Source of the DNA: Amanita rubescens
Taxonomy: Eukaryota > Basidiomycota > Agaricomycetes > Agaricales > Amanitaceae
DNA length: 64,000 bases
NCBI GenBank assembly: GCA_015039365.1
Contig: WION01000149.1
Span: 59,376-123,375, forward strand
Reading direction: 5' to 3'
The notes beneath the pieces were generated by a model. It saw nothing but the letters and a program-made list of their open reading frames with translations, did no database searches and was not told the origin of the DNA. The translations under genes and the position numbers were made by a program. Below, piece by piece: positions 23,037 through 35,734 of the stretch (its first letter is position 1; every line of letters begins with the position of its first letter).

Positions 23037-26000
23037 TTATGAATCAACATGAGCATCGACATCTTCATTCGGCACAGCGTAGTCCGACATCCAAGCAGTA
23101 TGGGGTCCATCTGACAAGCGTTCAAAAGGCCGCATGTGCTGTCTCGCGCGTTCATCGCCAGGCGACTCTGGCATGATATTACGGAGCAGGGTCCCAAACT
23201 CATTTTCAATTTTTGCTTTGCCCAAGATGCCATACACATACGGAGAGGCACCACGAACCGATATCGAGTATTGATTGCAGAAATTAACAGCAAGTCGTGC
23301 ATCGTTAGTCTTTTTCTCCAAGTCTTCGAGGGTATCCTTCTGGATGTTCTTTTCCCTGCGATAAGTTTCAAGCTTCTCCGCAGCCGCATTCCATGTATCA
23401 CAAAGGATTCCGAATTCACCATCAGCAGTGGGCTCTGGTGCCACGAATTTTATGTCCGAGTCTCTGTCGCCATAGCGGGATCCATCACCAAGTGCCATGA
23501 GTATGACTAAGTAGGGAAGAGGTTGATGACGATCACGGGTAACACCAACTGGACGTATTGCAAGTTTGTCTCCGGCAACTTTATTCTTGACCTGTACCAC
23601 AACTACAGAGAATTGAGAGGGATCAAATTTTGAATCCAGACTGATGGAACCATGATATAAAGGAATTAGAAGGTCGATTGATTCTTGGGAATAGCAACAT
23701 TGAAGCGCTGCGCCACGAGCCCATAAGTTTGCAAGCAGTTCCCTGCGTGTATACAAATAAGTAGGTCTACGAAAAGAAGTGTTTACTATGTCATACTCAC
23801 AGATCCAGTTTCTCGGGGGTGGGATCCCGGGTGCTGATCCAATGCGTGAAATTCACGTGCGCCTTGCAAATGTTGTCAAACTTCAGTTGTTCGGAATAGA
23901 TGAATGTGTCTTTTCCGAAAAGTGTATGAAGGAAATACAGCAGAAGGATGGGCTTCGGGGAATTCTGGCCACATGAAAATGCGGCGGCGAAGTCGCGGGC
24001 AATGAGGAGAAGTGTGCGCGCACCAAGTTCGCCCAAAATACCCTTTTCGATGAGTCCCGCGCCGCATAGATCTCGGCTCAAGGTGTCCAAAACCTGCCGT
24101 AGACGGTCCGCCGGTCGTGACGTGTTATACAATATATCAATACTGGCCATCGCGAGGATGGGCTCTGAAGGCGCGTGCGTGTAGAATCTGTCTTTGCCTG
24201 TCGAGAAGCCGGTGAGAAGCCTCATGTGATGCGCAACACTGCGTTCCGCGAGTCCTATAGCTTCTGGAGCAGCTAGTACCGGATCTAGACAGAGACGCTG
24301 TGAAAGTACAGCAAAGACATGATCCTTATCACTGTCATTGAAATTCCTCCCATTTAGAAGTTTCAAAGAAGCCAAATCGATCATCTCGCCCAGTATTACT
24401 TCAGGCAGATGTGCACTCCACCTGGTAACGAAATGAGCAACTGCGCTTTACAGACGAGGCCTACGTACATTGGCCTTCCATATTGAGAGATAAACTCGAT
24501 GGTTTGCATGTCACCCATACGTACGCTTACTGCCCTGCTATTGGCTATCGCTTGCTGGTCAAAGCCAAGATCAATATAGTAGGGTGGTAATAATCGAGCC
24601 AACTCCGGTTTGGGTCGCAAAGAAACTATTCTTCAGTCAAACATGTCATGCAAGCAAGCGAAGCGACAAACTGACACTTGTTGTCAGGAGGTGCATTATA
24701 GGAGATGCTCGATTTCGTTCCCATGAAGGTGTACCACATTTTTGTTGACGAAAGCTGACGCTGCACGAGACGCAGAAAGATCCGAAGGTGCGAACCCAAT
24801 TCGGGTGCTTCATCGAAGTACATTACGCTTATTCTTTTCGTGGGAAGGACATCGGAAAGAAATTTCATCAGTCTCTTGGTGGCATCCTCAGCATGGAGTT
24901 CGTAACACTGTTGGAAATCGGCGGGTGCCTCGCCGTTCTTCGGATTGTTTTGAAAGGTATCCTTTGCCAATTTCATCTGCCGATATGTTCAGAGCGCTCA
25001 GCCGAAAGAAAAAGAACGACTGACTAAGCTGTCTGCTTGTTCGACCACTTTTGTAAAAAACTTTTCTCGGCGATCACGCGGCCCAGTTGGCTCCATAAGC
25101 CTATGCCAATACCCGAGTAAATGCGGTCCATTGAGCCCCTTTTTGTGTGCCTCCTGCAGGGTTTCAAGCATCGTTTGATGTGCAGCAGCGAGGAAGCAAG
25201 CAATGGCAGTATGCGCATTGGTGTCGCTATTTCCGGGTAACGCGGAAAAGAATTTCACAACGGATTTGTCCCCAGGTGGATAGCCTGGATCATTAGACTG
25301 GCGAAGGCAGATCGGAAGCGTGAATATCTGTTTACCAACCTAGCGGAAATTGTAGCGTAGCATTGCGAACAGAAACATGTACGCACCTCTGTTAGCATGC
25401 GTGATTTCCCTGTTCCAGAACCTTGAACCACGGAGATGGCTTTAGCGTAGAGAGGTTTCTCCTTGTTCGTTTCCTGCTCAATATCAGCCTGTTCGAGATG
25501 CTTGATAAACTTTGTAGCAGAATCTCCAACGAAGTGTTGTGCATATGCCTTGCCGAGTCCTTTGAGAAATGAGTCAATCGTCAATCAGGTTAGCGGAGCA
25601 TCGGTACTTTTATTATCGTAGAGACTAGGAGTGCATGGCGCGTAAGTATAAAAGGAGAAATTAGAAAAATTAAGCTTACATGTCATTAGCTCGTGTATAG
25701 ACAGAGCGATCTCCAGCTGGTTTCTGAAGTTTCGCTGTGACAGTACCAAATTAAATATATCGTCCTCGAAGCGAGCAAAGAACATACGATACGTAATCAG
25801 GCCCACCCAATCCCCTTTCTGTACTATGCTCTTCCATTCCTCGACCTCGTCGTCATTCAAGCTGTCTATAAACTCATCAATAGACTGGGACCCTGAAAGG
25901 TCAATAACGTTCTTTTGCAGAGCCGTCTGCGACACTATCCACCAGTAATTTAAAAGAACCGAAAAAAACACTTCTTGCAACTCTTCATTGTCACTTCCAG

Positions 26001-26175
26001 CCCTGATTAAGCGACGTGACCAATGTTCGCGTTTTGAGGCCCGCATCATCTGCGTCTTGAACTCGTCCACTAGGGCCTGCGATACTGGGGGGAGCGAGGA
26101 CATAAGAGAAGATTGAGAAATATCCCTGGAAATAGGAGGGTGAGGGGTGGGGGCATCAACATCCATGTCCGACAT
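23037..26175 (-). CDS. CRN-like P-loop NTPase / PD-(D/E)XK protein, copy 2
   Basis: Same domain order as its neighbours but clearly the most diverged copy. The start at 26,175 (MSDMDVDAPTPHPPIS) gives about 20 more N-terminal residues than copy 1. Walker A is VVQGSGTGKSRMLTEV (about 25,430), Walker B is ISVMYFDEAPELGSHL (about 24,830), and FAVLSQRLCLDPV and DILYNTSRPADRLRQVL follow. The nuclease-like core is SIDLLIPLYHG and VVVVQVKNKV (about 23,600). Note DEAP in place of the DEAH of the other copies. It ends with NEDVDAHVDS. The glycine-rich Walker A (QGSG) matches what is usual in this class better than the QSSG of copies 1 and 3. All exons look intact. Confidence 0.75.
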
Positions 26176-26550
26176 CGTTGTAACTCAGAGTCTCAGACTA
26201 AGTCGCCTTGCCCGCGCTCAACCGCTTTGTCAGCGGCGCGTCCGCAGACACAGCACGTGCTGCGAACCCCAACCTTGGTTCCGATTATAACCGAGTAGAA
26301 TCGCGACCTTTTGATTAATCATTACAGTGATATCTTGTCCTTTCCGGAATCCTATCCCAGCACTCAAAAATTTTTGCCACTGAATTTGTGCAATCAGTCC
26401 GTTAATTTCTATGGAGACAGGTTTTATTCTTTGTCTTTACGCGATACAGTGACAACGCTATGCATGATGTAGCGATGACATCGTGAATATATCCTAGTAG
26501 CATCAACGATTCCAGCGCGGAAAACTAGCTTTCCCTCGGCTTCCGGGTTG
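26176..26550. other. Spacer between tandem copies 2 and 3
   Basis: Holds the 5' flank of copy 2 (a GCTTTGTCAGCG...CACGTGCTGC block shared with the copy 1 flank at about 21,220) and the 3' flank of copy 3. No separate gene is supported. Confidence 0.5.
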
Positions 26551-29500
26551 TCAGTATGCCATAAATCGACGATCAACAGCATCACCATCTTCGTTCGGCA
26601 CAACGTAGTCCGACATCCAAGCCGTATGGGGTCCATCTGACAAGCGTTCGAGAGGCCGCATATGCTGTCTCGTGCTCTGCTCATCGACAGGCAATGGCAT
26701 GATGATACTGAGTAAGGCCGCAAACTCTTTCGCAATATTTGCTGTGTGCAAGATCCCATACACTTCCGGAGAGACACCACGAGCCAATATCGAGTATCGA
26801 TTGCAGGAATCAACAGCAAGTCGTGCATCATTAGTCTTTTTCTTTAAGTCTTCGAGAGTATCATTCTGGATGTTCTTTCCCCGGCGATAAGTTTCAAGCT
26901 TCTCCGCAGCCGCTTTCCATGTATCATAAAGGATTCCGAATTCACCGTCAGCAGGGGGTTCTGATACCGCGCATTTTACCTTCAAGCCATTGTCGCTGTA
27001 GCGGGATTCATTACCAAGTTCCATGAGTATGACTAGGTGGGGAAGATGGTGTCGATTGCGGTGAACACCAATTGGCCGTATCGCAAGTTCGGCCTGCTTG
27101 TCTTCGGAAACTTTATACTTGACCTGTACCACAACTGCGGAGAGTCGAGAGGGATCAAATTTTGAATCTGAATCGACGGAACCATGATATGAAGGAATTA
27201 GAAAGTCGATTGATTCTTGGGAAAAGAAACATTGAAGTGCTGCGCCACGAGTCCATAGGTTCGCAAGCAGTTCCCTGCGTGTGTACAAATAAGCAGGTCC
27301 ACGTAATGAAGCGTTGACCATGTCATACTTACTGGTTCGGTTTCTCAGGGATGGAGTCCTGGATGCTGATCCAATGCGTAAAATTCACGTGCACCATGCC
27401 AAAGGCATTGTTAAATTTCGATTGATCGGAACCTGTGAATATGTCTCTTCCGAAAAGTGTATGAAGGAAATAAAGCAGAGGGATAGGTTTCAAGAGATTC
27501 CGGCCACCACGTGAAGAATGAAGTGGGGCGGCGAAGTCGCGGGCAATGAGGATAAGTATCCGCGCCCCAAGTTCACCCAAAACACCCTTTTCGACGAGTC
27601 CCTCGCCGCATAGATCTCGGCTCAAGGTGTCCAAAACCCGCCGTAGACGGTCCGGTTTTGATGTGTTGTACAATATATCAATAGTGCCCATCACGAGGAT
27701 GGGCTCTGAAGGCGAGTGCGTGTAGGATGTGTCATCGTTGGTTGAGATCCCAGTGAGAATCCTCATGTGATGCGCAACACTGTGATCTCCGAGTTTTATA
27801 GCTTCCGAAGCACCTGGGACTGGTTCTAGACAGAGACGCTGTGAGAGTACAGCAAAGACGTGGTCCTTATCTGTGGCTCTAAAAGGCTCCCCATTTCGAA
27901 GTTGCCACGAAGCCAAAGAGATTATCTCGCCTGGTGTTTCTTCAGGTAGAAGTGCACTCCACCTGGTAACTAAATGAGTAGCTGTGGTTTACAGGCGAGA
28001 TCTACGTACATTAACCTTCCATATTGAGAGATGAACTTGATGGTTTGCATGTCACCCATACTTACGCTTACTTGCGCATTGCTCGTGGCTATCGCTCGTT
28101 GGTCAAAGCCAAGATCAAAATAGGGTGTTAATAATCGAGCCACCTCCGATATGAGTTGCAAACCAGACACTATTGCTTCAATCAGATATGTGCAAGCAAG
28201 CGAAGCGCAGACTGACTGTTGCCAGTGGGACGAGGGCCATAATAGGATGTGCTCGATTTCGTTGCTATGAAGGTGTACCACATTCTTGTTCGTAGCTGAT
28301 GCTGCACGAAACGCAGAAGAATCCAAAAGTGCGAATCCAATTTGTGTGCTTCGTCGAAATACATCACGCTTATCCTTTTCGCGGGAAGAACACCGGAAAG
28401 AAATTCCGTCAGTTTGTTGATGGCCTCTTTGGCGTGGAGCTCGTAGATCTTGCGAGACATTGTAAAAGGTTCAAAAGAGTCGGGGGGTACAGGCTTGCCG
28501 TCCTTCGCTCTGGTAGGATTGTCTTGGGACGCTTCCACGTCCGATTTCATCTGCCAAGATGCTAAGAGCGCTCAGCCGAAAGAGAAATGAAACAACTGAC
28601 CGATTCTGCTCGTTCGACCACTTTTGTAAAAAACTCTTCTCGGCGATCACGCGCCCCGGTTGGCTCCATAAGCCCATGCCAATACTCGAGTAATTGTGGT
28701 CCATCGAGCCCCTTCTCCTTGCATGCCTCTTGTAGCGTTTCAAGCATCGTTTGATGTGCAGCAGCAAGGAAGCAAGCAATGGCAATATACGTGGTGAGGA
28801 TTAAATTGTCAGTTTTGGGCAACTCGGAAAAGAACTTCACAACGGGCTTGTCCCCAGGCGGATACCCTGGATCAGTGGACTTGCGAAGACAGATCGGAAG
28901 CGCGAAGATCTGTTTACCAACCTAGCGGAGATTTGTAGCGTGGCATTGCTAACCAAAACACGGACACACCTCTGTTAGCATGCGCGATTTGCCTGTTCCA
29001 GAACTTTGAACCACGAATATAACTTTAGCTTTGAGAGGTCTCCCATTGCTCCCTTGATGATTAATATCTGCGTGTTCGAGATGCTTGATGAACTCTGTGG
29101 CAGAATCACCAATGAATTCTTGCATGTATGCCTTGCCGAGTCCTTTGAGAAATGAGTCGGTTGTCGATCAGGTTAGCTGAGCAATCGTACTTTTATCGTG
29201 GAGACTAGGAGTGTATGGCGCATAAGTATAAAAGGAGAGATAAAGCAAAACGAAGCTTGCATATTCTCAGTTTGTCCATTGACAAAGAGATCTTCGGCTG
29301 GTCTCTGAATTTTCGCTGTGCCAGCACCAAATCACAATATATCGTCTTCGGGAGCGAGCAAGGCACATACGATGCGTAATCAGGCCCTCCCAATCTCCTT
29401 TCTGTACTATACTCTTCCATTCCTCGAACTCGTCATCATTCAAGCTCTCTACAAGCTCATCAATATCCTTAAGCGTCGAAAGGTCGATAACGTTCTTTTG

Positions 29501-29680
29501 TAGAGCTGTCTGCGACACTATCAACGAGTAATGAAAAAGAACTAAAGTTAACACATATTGCAGCTTTCTTTTGACACCCCCGGCCCTGATTAAGTGATCT
29601 GACCAATCTTCGGCCTGAATCATCTGCGTCTTGAACTCGTCCACTAGAGCCTGCGGTATGGGGAATGAGGGAGGAGACAT
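26551..29680 (-). CDS. CRN-like P-loop NTPase / PD-(D/E)XK protein, copy 3
   Basis: Nearly identical to copy 1 over most of its length, offset about 8.5 kb. From the start at 29,680 (MSPPSFPIPQALVDEFKTQM) come a helical N-terminus, Walker A QSSGTGKSRMLTE (about 28,980), LPICLRKSTDPGYPPGDK, a conserved helix ACFLAAAHQTMLETLQEA, Walker B ISVMYFDEAHKLDSHF (about 28,350), FAVLSQRLCLEPV, and the last exon TRRELLANLWTRGAALQC with SIDFLIPSYHG and AVVVQVKYK (about 27,130). The C-terminal tail continues past SDYV to DAVDRRFMAY, unlike the truncated copy 1. The N-terminal exon differs more from copy 1 than the rest does: it is 6 residues shorter around QAEDWSDHL. This is the best-preserved of the three. 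Confidence 0.77.
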
Positions 29681-29699
29681 AAGAATGTTGTCTTATGTC

Positions 29700-30173
29700 G
29701 TTGAATAGGGGCGGTTTCGTAACGTAACGCGTTACGCGTTAGTGTTCCTCGATTACATTAGCTTACATAATCATCGCGCATTTCTGACCGCAGTTACTAA
29801 CGTTGGAAGACCCTCTGAAAAGCTTCGCCATTTGGCTAGTACCAGCAACTCGGACAGATGGGACCGCATCTTGAGCATTTGGATGAAGGGCTAGCTTATG
29901 AACGTGAGCCTGATGTGCAGCGCCTCGAGCTTAATGGTTATTCCTGTGTTTCAGTGAAATGTGCATTTCAATGGCATGCATGGGTTACTGTTAGTCGTCT
30001 GATTATGTAGCGCAACGTAAATGCATCAACTATATGATAATCCACCTGCCTGGCACATTCAGAAAGCAGACGCAACGCTATAGTTGCAGGTGAAATCAAG
30101 CGGTATAAAGTTTGAGCATTTCCTATTGGTGTTATTCCGGAATCCTCCCGTTGCCAATGATACATATATTGCA
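29700..30173. other. Intergenic, likely promoter of copy 3
   Basis: No gene is supported. CGTAACGTAACGCGTTACGCGTT at about 29,718-29,740 is a short self-complementary cluster of GTTACG motifs just upstream of the copy 3 start. It could be a regulatory site or chance. Confidence 0.35.
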
Positions 30174-32891
30174 TCATACAGGTGCGTCCCCCTCTAGCCC
30201 AAATATCTGCCATAACAAGTGCACCTGTCCAAACGGTCTCTCGCTCCCGAGCAAAGTAGAAGCGGCCTCATACTTGTTTTCTGAACTCCGCACATGCTCG
30301 CATATAGTTCTATACGCGCGCACCACCCGCTCTAATGCCGCTTGATGAATTTGGGCATGGTACCGTTGCACTGTCAGCTGAGCGAGGCGCGAAGAGTGCA
30401 CAACCTCGGGTCCCGATAGCCACATGGAGAAATGCCGAAGTGCCTTTTGTAGATCAGATGGCTGCATCCCTGGAACATGCGATAATGGTTCCTATTCACG
30501 TGCGTGGCCCAATCAATTTCTTACCACACCAACATCGATTCTCCAACGCTCACCTGATGATGATGTCCCTCGCATATCTCCATCGCCTCTTCAAGGCCTG
30601 CGTCGGACATGATGTTTTCGTACTGATTACAACAGTGCGGCGTTTAACGATTTGCAATACAAGGAAATGAAAGGGAATGGAGAAGATACTTGTACGTACA
30701 TGATCGTTAATAAGGAACGCTACCCTCCCGTCAACAACCCCTTGGATCACTTCTCGCTTTTCCGATGTGAATTGGTATGGCTCTAAAACAGTCTGGGAAG
30801 GTGTCAAGACACGAATTGTTAGATAACCGGGATAGACTAGCTACCTGCAAATATGTCAACGCATTCAAAACATAGACTGGTTGATCCCATTTTGGTCTAT
30901 GCCTCTTCTTGTCTTCACTCATGGAAACAATCGTTTCCAGTACAGGGTCGACCATGATATCCAACTGTTTACGAAATCCTGATACACGTGTTGTTTCATC
31001 TTCATCGCCGAGGAAGGAAGATTGATACACGACCATAATCTCACGCAAGATCTGGCAATGGTCCAAGATTGCTAGAGATGGCGACAGGGACGTATCATCC
31101 AGGTCCTAAACGGGTCAGTACGTCACACAGCCCGAAGAAAGCCGCCTCACGATAGGAACACGAAGTAAGGCACGTCCTTGTGCTTCAATGGAGTCAAAGA
31201 ACACCTTAAATGCAACGTCCGTTATCCTAGACAGGAAGCGTCAGATTTAGGCCCTGCGAGCGAAACGGGGGGACATACTCTTCCAACGTTTTGGAGACAG
31301 TGGCGTCTTCGCCAAGTGTTCGACGCATTGTGACAAGATAAAATTGTACGAGATTTGCAATTTTGTATGAAACGATACTGCTTTCTTGCGAACGGACAGT
31401 TTGTAGGACACGAATCTTTTCATAACGAGGACATGAGTACTTTCACGGACAATATGAGGACGCCATACCTTGAGAGGGTTGCACAGTTTCCCCACTCCAT
31501 AATCCATGAGTTCCCGAATCCATTCTTCTTCCTCGTTTTCGTTAAACTTTCTTACACTGCCAACCATCCTACCATCGCTCTTCACTCCGAACAGAGCTTC
31601 AAGGAACTCTCGCTCCGCTGCTATTGCTTGGTGAACCCAGGCCAGCATATCGCCCACATAGCGCATGGGATCATGAGCATGCAACTCGATCGGACGAGGC
31701 AGCCCAGACGGTCCGCCTCGCGTTAGAGCTGTGGTAAAGGAAGTAAGAAGAGTTGCTTGTCGTGTTTCAGAAAGAATGGAAAGCGCTTCGCTGAAAGCTT
31801 ATCTGTCAAACGAAATGACTCTCCGCAGCCTAAACAATGCGCATACCTAAGTAGCTCGGGCCTTTTCCGCAGCCGCTGAACACACTCGCATAAAGTTGGA
31901 TTCACTTCATATTGAACGTCCCGGCTTAGTTGCCTGAACTCATTAGAGCACCAACGGAAAATTTTCTCATAACCCTGTTCCAGGTGCGATGAAGTAGCCG
32001 CCATGATATCTACGCTAGAAACGTAATGTAAGAAGCAACCCATGAATGGACCATATATGAATTATTCTCACCCAGCCTGTGTGGGCGTCCCGTCATCGCC
32101 CGACATGAGTAACCTGCAGTCGTCTCGTATCCTTTCTGTCTTATCCATAGCAGCGAAGAAACGTGGACCGACGAGGACGTCCCGTTCCGTTATCGCTTCT
32201 AATTCCTCCATCGTGAGGGTGAATCTCTGCAGAAACACTGTCGCGATAAGTTTCTTCGTCTCAGCTTCTTTCCTTTTCGCAACATGAGCAACAGCACGAA
32301 CGAGCAAAAACGCATACACAAACCTTTCTTCCCGTAGCGTGCCTGCACGTTCCAGCAGCTCTTTGCTGGCCTCCTTTGTACGATCGAGGTGACCTTCGGC
32401 ATCATCGCAGCTCGCCCGCATCTGGTCCACATGTCTTTGTAATTCCTCTACTTTCTAGACGGTTCTCTCAGTTAAACGAATAAAGCCGTCATATGCGCAA
32501 CGCTTACTTCATTTACTTCTCCCAAGACTTTCATGAACTGTTGACTACCCTCCGCGAGCTTGTTTTCCATATCTCTGCGAAAATTCTTCCGAGCCTTCGC
32601 CGCCAGTTCGCCTGAGACAACGCCGGAAGGCCCAGATTTCTTCATGATCCCAAATTCGTTGCCATCGGTACCGTCTACGCCAGAATCTGGTGGTTTGTCC
32701 CCGGATGAACTAGTCTGTGAGTAGAACTCGGACAATGTGTGAAGAGCTTCGCGCGTCGCGACATCGTCAAAACTTGTCCCCAGTATTTTGTACAGCCTTA
32801 ACGTGATCGGGTTTCTCCCCTGCGTTGGAGTACTGGATGCATTTTGTCTGTCTGTCGAGGTATGTGACAATGTGGAAGAGGAGGATGGCAT
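30174..32891 (-). CDS. COG6: Conserved oligomeric Golgi complex subunit 6
   Basis: COG6 is a lobe B subunit of the COG tether that holds retrograde vesicles at the Golgi. ATG at 32,891 opens exon 32,891-32,508 (NPITLRLYKILGTSFDDVAT, ending GEVNE). Further exons are 32,454-32,072 (KVEELQRHVDQMRASCDDAE, then ERFVYAFLL), 32,014-31,847 (GYEKIFRWCSNEFRQL), 31,790-31,469 (DPMRYVGDMLAWVHQAIAAE), about 31,425-31,279 (IANLVQFYLVTMRRTLGED), about 31,226-31,153 (ITDVAFKVFFDSIEAQGRAL), about 31,107-30,846, about 30,795-30,702, a short exon near 30,600, and the last to 30,174. The C-terminus reads ALRHFSMWLSGPEVV and LLGSERPFGQVHLLWQIFGL, the typical COG6 end. The phases I checked agree and there are no broken frames, so the gene looks functional. 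About ten exons. Confidence 0.9.
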
Positions 32892-33097
32892 TTTCAAAAA
32901 CTGGCGCCATCAAGACCAATCAACTGATCTAGATCCCCACTAATTACACCAAAAACTGCTGGCACCACTACCGGCACCACTAGTATATCAATTAACTTTA
33001 CAAATAATTGTCCTGCTAGCTACTGTAATGAGTGACGAGATGCAATATAGCGAGTCCATTAAGCAGAATTGTATGAAGTCCGTTGGTTGTGTGTGAA

Positions 33098-35734
33098 TCA
33101 GCTAGTGGCGGTCGTAGTTAGGGCTGTTGGGGTTGTGGATGTTAATACACCAGCCCCTGTGGAACTAGTGGCCGTCGCCACGGTTGTGATTGTTAAAGTG
33201 GGAACCGTCGGAGCTGTGGTTGCGACGGTGGGGACGGAGTTACCAGCGGGACAAGGAGCCGTGGGTGTCACAGCGAATGTTGCACTATATTCATTGAGGT
33301 ACGTGCAACCAGCGATGGTCATTATGCCTCCTCCCGTATCAGCCGTGTCGAACCATCCATCGTAACCCTGGGTCACGCTGCTAGGAATAGAAGTGAAGGT
33401 AGGAACAGGGAGCGTGATGATAGTTGCGGTGTTTGTGTAAGTTGGCAGCAGGGACATGGGGACGTCAATATTCCCGATGCTGGTAGGAGGCCATGGATAC
33501 ATCGACGACGATGACGCAGGAATGGACGAAGGTGTTCCAGTTTGCCAGGGTGAGAACGTGCCGCCGAAAAGCGTTGGAGTATAGCCCACAGATTCGCAAA
33601 ATCCAGAAGCACTCCTCGGATCGCTGGGCATCCAGCCGTTCCTGTAGCCAAGTTGGTATGACCACAACGGCGTTTCAATGTCTCCTGATTGTGCCGCGGC
33701 AATCTAGACATAAGCGCTGCATTCAGCTGCGCCATTCCCCCAATAGCACAATGAACATACCTTCCATGTCCAGAAGTACCAGTCGCCGAATGCGTCCATA
33801 CTGGCCATCACAAAGTCTAGAATACCTTGCTTCATGTCCGAGGTGTAGGTAGACCAGTTGTCGTATTCACTGCAGTTGGGAGTTTGAGCTGGTGCATTAA
33901 CACCATGCAGGAACAGTCCGCAATCATTTGGTGAAGCCGCAAACTCTCCGACAAACGTCACACCAAAAGTCGAACGGCTTTCAAGGAGCTGTCAGGATGT
34001 CGTCTAGTACTGCAATTGACGTCCACTGACCTTGCGTTGGTAGGTCCGCCCCAAGCACTACAAGCTGTAGAAGGCCATTGACCGCCTAGATAACCATTTG
34101 CACCAACAATATCCAAAGGTTGAGGTTGGGATCCGCCAAAAGAGAAATAACTGTGCTTATCCAACATGATGCGGTCTGAACCCTGTAGGAATCCTGCCCA
34201 CTCTGAACCCTTCAGAAAACCGTCATGAATAGCAATATACTGCACGTGGTCAATGACGTTGCCAGATTAATGTCAAACTACTCACCGGTCCTTCCCCAAG
34301 TCCAGTAATATTCCTTATCATATCATGGGCTTGGAGGTAGAAGCTTGTAATCTCGGACACGCCGATGGTATTCACAAGGGCCTCGTTCATAATCCCGAAG
34401 ATCGGAATAAGGTTACGATATTCCGGTTGTGAAATAAATTCGGTCAGGACACGTAGATAATATAACGTCCTTTCAGCGTTGGCAATACCCATGTTCCCGT
34501 ACAAGAAATTCACGGAACCTAGCCTTGATAGAGAAATTCAGTTGTTGGTATAAGCAGTGACGAAAGGAAACTTACCGTCCAGAGTGATTGTAACCGTTTT
34601 GCGACCCTGGAACGGCATGTAAGTCAAGGCAGACCCTTAATCCGTATTTTCTGGCCCAGCCCAAAAAGCGAAGGAAATACCTAGAGTTGGGGGATGAGTG
34701 GTTGGACTTAAGTAAGTCTGAGGCACTCACTTCCACGAAGTCCGAGCTAGGAATGGTTCGTTAAACGGATCTTGTGTCCATGTCTCTACCGCCCAAAACG
34801 CGAGCGGTACCCTGATGAAGTTAAGCCCAGCAGCTATGATACTCCCGTTTCACCGTTATATCCATATATAGACTAGCAGTACATACCAGCCATCTCTGCG
34901 ATATCTTCCTCACTCTTAGAAGAGAATTATTGAGCTCTAATTCATTATGCTGAAAGATGGACAGACTTACGATAAAGGTGTCGTAGTGTTGCTCTAGTTG
35001 GTTGAGACCGCCGTTTGCTGTGTCCGCGGCCATTGCTACACTGAGAGTCCATTCATCTACAGCCGTCGGGTACCTCTGATATATATCAGGAGTAATAAAC
35101 GGCTCGAGGACCAGCCATCCGCCAAGGTTTACACCATAAATACGATCAACGCCCCAGGTCCAAGTTGAGTTCAATGGAGGTGTCCAGGAATTTGGACGAG
35201 CATTATCATTGAATGGATTCTCCGGATCATGAACCCCTACAGGGACGGATTAGTTTTACCACAACCACAATCACAAGGGATCCAACTCAACAATATCCTC
35301 CAAAATTATTCATATAAGTGAACGACGTCCCATTGGCCAAAAGTACCGTAGATCCATTTCCCCCATACTTGAAAGACATTAAAACCTCAAAATTGACGAA
35401 TTGACTCTATACTTACAATTACTCCGTCAGAAGCGGTTGTACCAGGGCCCCCGGAACTCCCTGAAGGATTGCTTGCATCCTCGTGTGTCTTTGGTTTGAG
35501 TATGACGAAATAGACAGGTAGAACCACCGCAAGGACGACCACGACTATTAAAGCGCTAAGAAGGCTGAGATAAACTATGAAACGCTTTCCAGTTGTTTTT
35601 GGCGTGGGTTCAGTCACCGGATCAAAAACTTCGCTTGGAGACTGTTGTTCGCCCAACAAAGGGTCAGATACCCTCGACGAGAGACCATCTTGAGTCCCAA
35701 AGGCCTGAACGGAAGCGGAGGAGGCGAGGGACAT
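33098..35734 (-). CDS. GH5 exo-beta-1,3-glucanase, type II membrane protein
   Basis: Exo-1,3-beta-glucanases of family GH5 (subfamily 9 type) trim cell-wall glucan. The start at 35,734 gives a ~55-residue cytoplasmic tail, then one membrane helix ([20 protein letters not shown], continuing VLPVYFVIL). This indicates a membrane-anchored, outward-facing enzyme. The catalytic domain is split by many small introns: [16 protein letters not shown] (35,110), [18 protein letters not shown] (34,800), [17 protein letters not shown] (34,640), IFGIMNEAL (34,370; acid/base Glu in NEA), [10 protein letters not shown] (34,240), VTFVGEFAA (33,950; nucleophile Glu in GEF) and DWYFWTWK (33,780). It ends in a Thr/Ser/Pro-rich tail ([20 protein letters not shown]) without an obvious GPI signal. 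It is convergent with nothing and sits 200 bp downstream of COG6 on the same strand. It appears intact. Confidence 0.88.

Larger units (their letters stand above)
17985..29700 (-). repeat. Tandem triplication of a ~3.1-kb gene
   Basis: Three head-to-tail copies of the NTPase-nuclease gene occupy about 18.0-21.2, 22.97-26.2 and 26.5-29.7 kb. Outer copies 1 and 3 are almost the same base by base, while the middle copy is much more diverged. Introns and part of the flanks are included in the duplicated unit. Confidence 0.85.
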
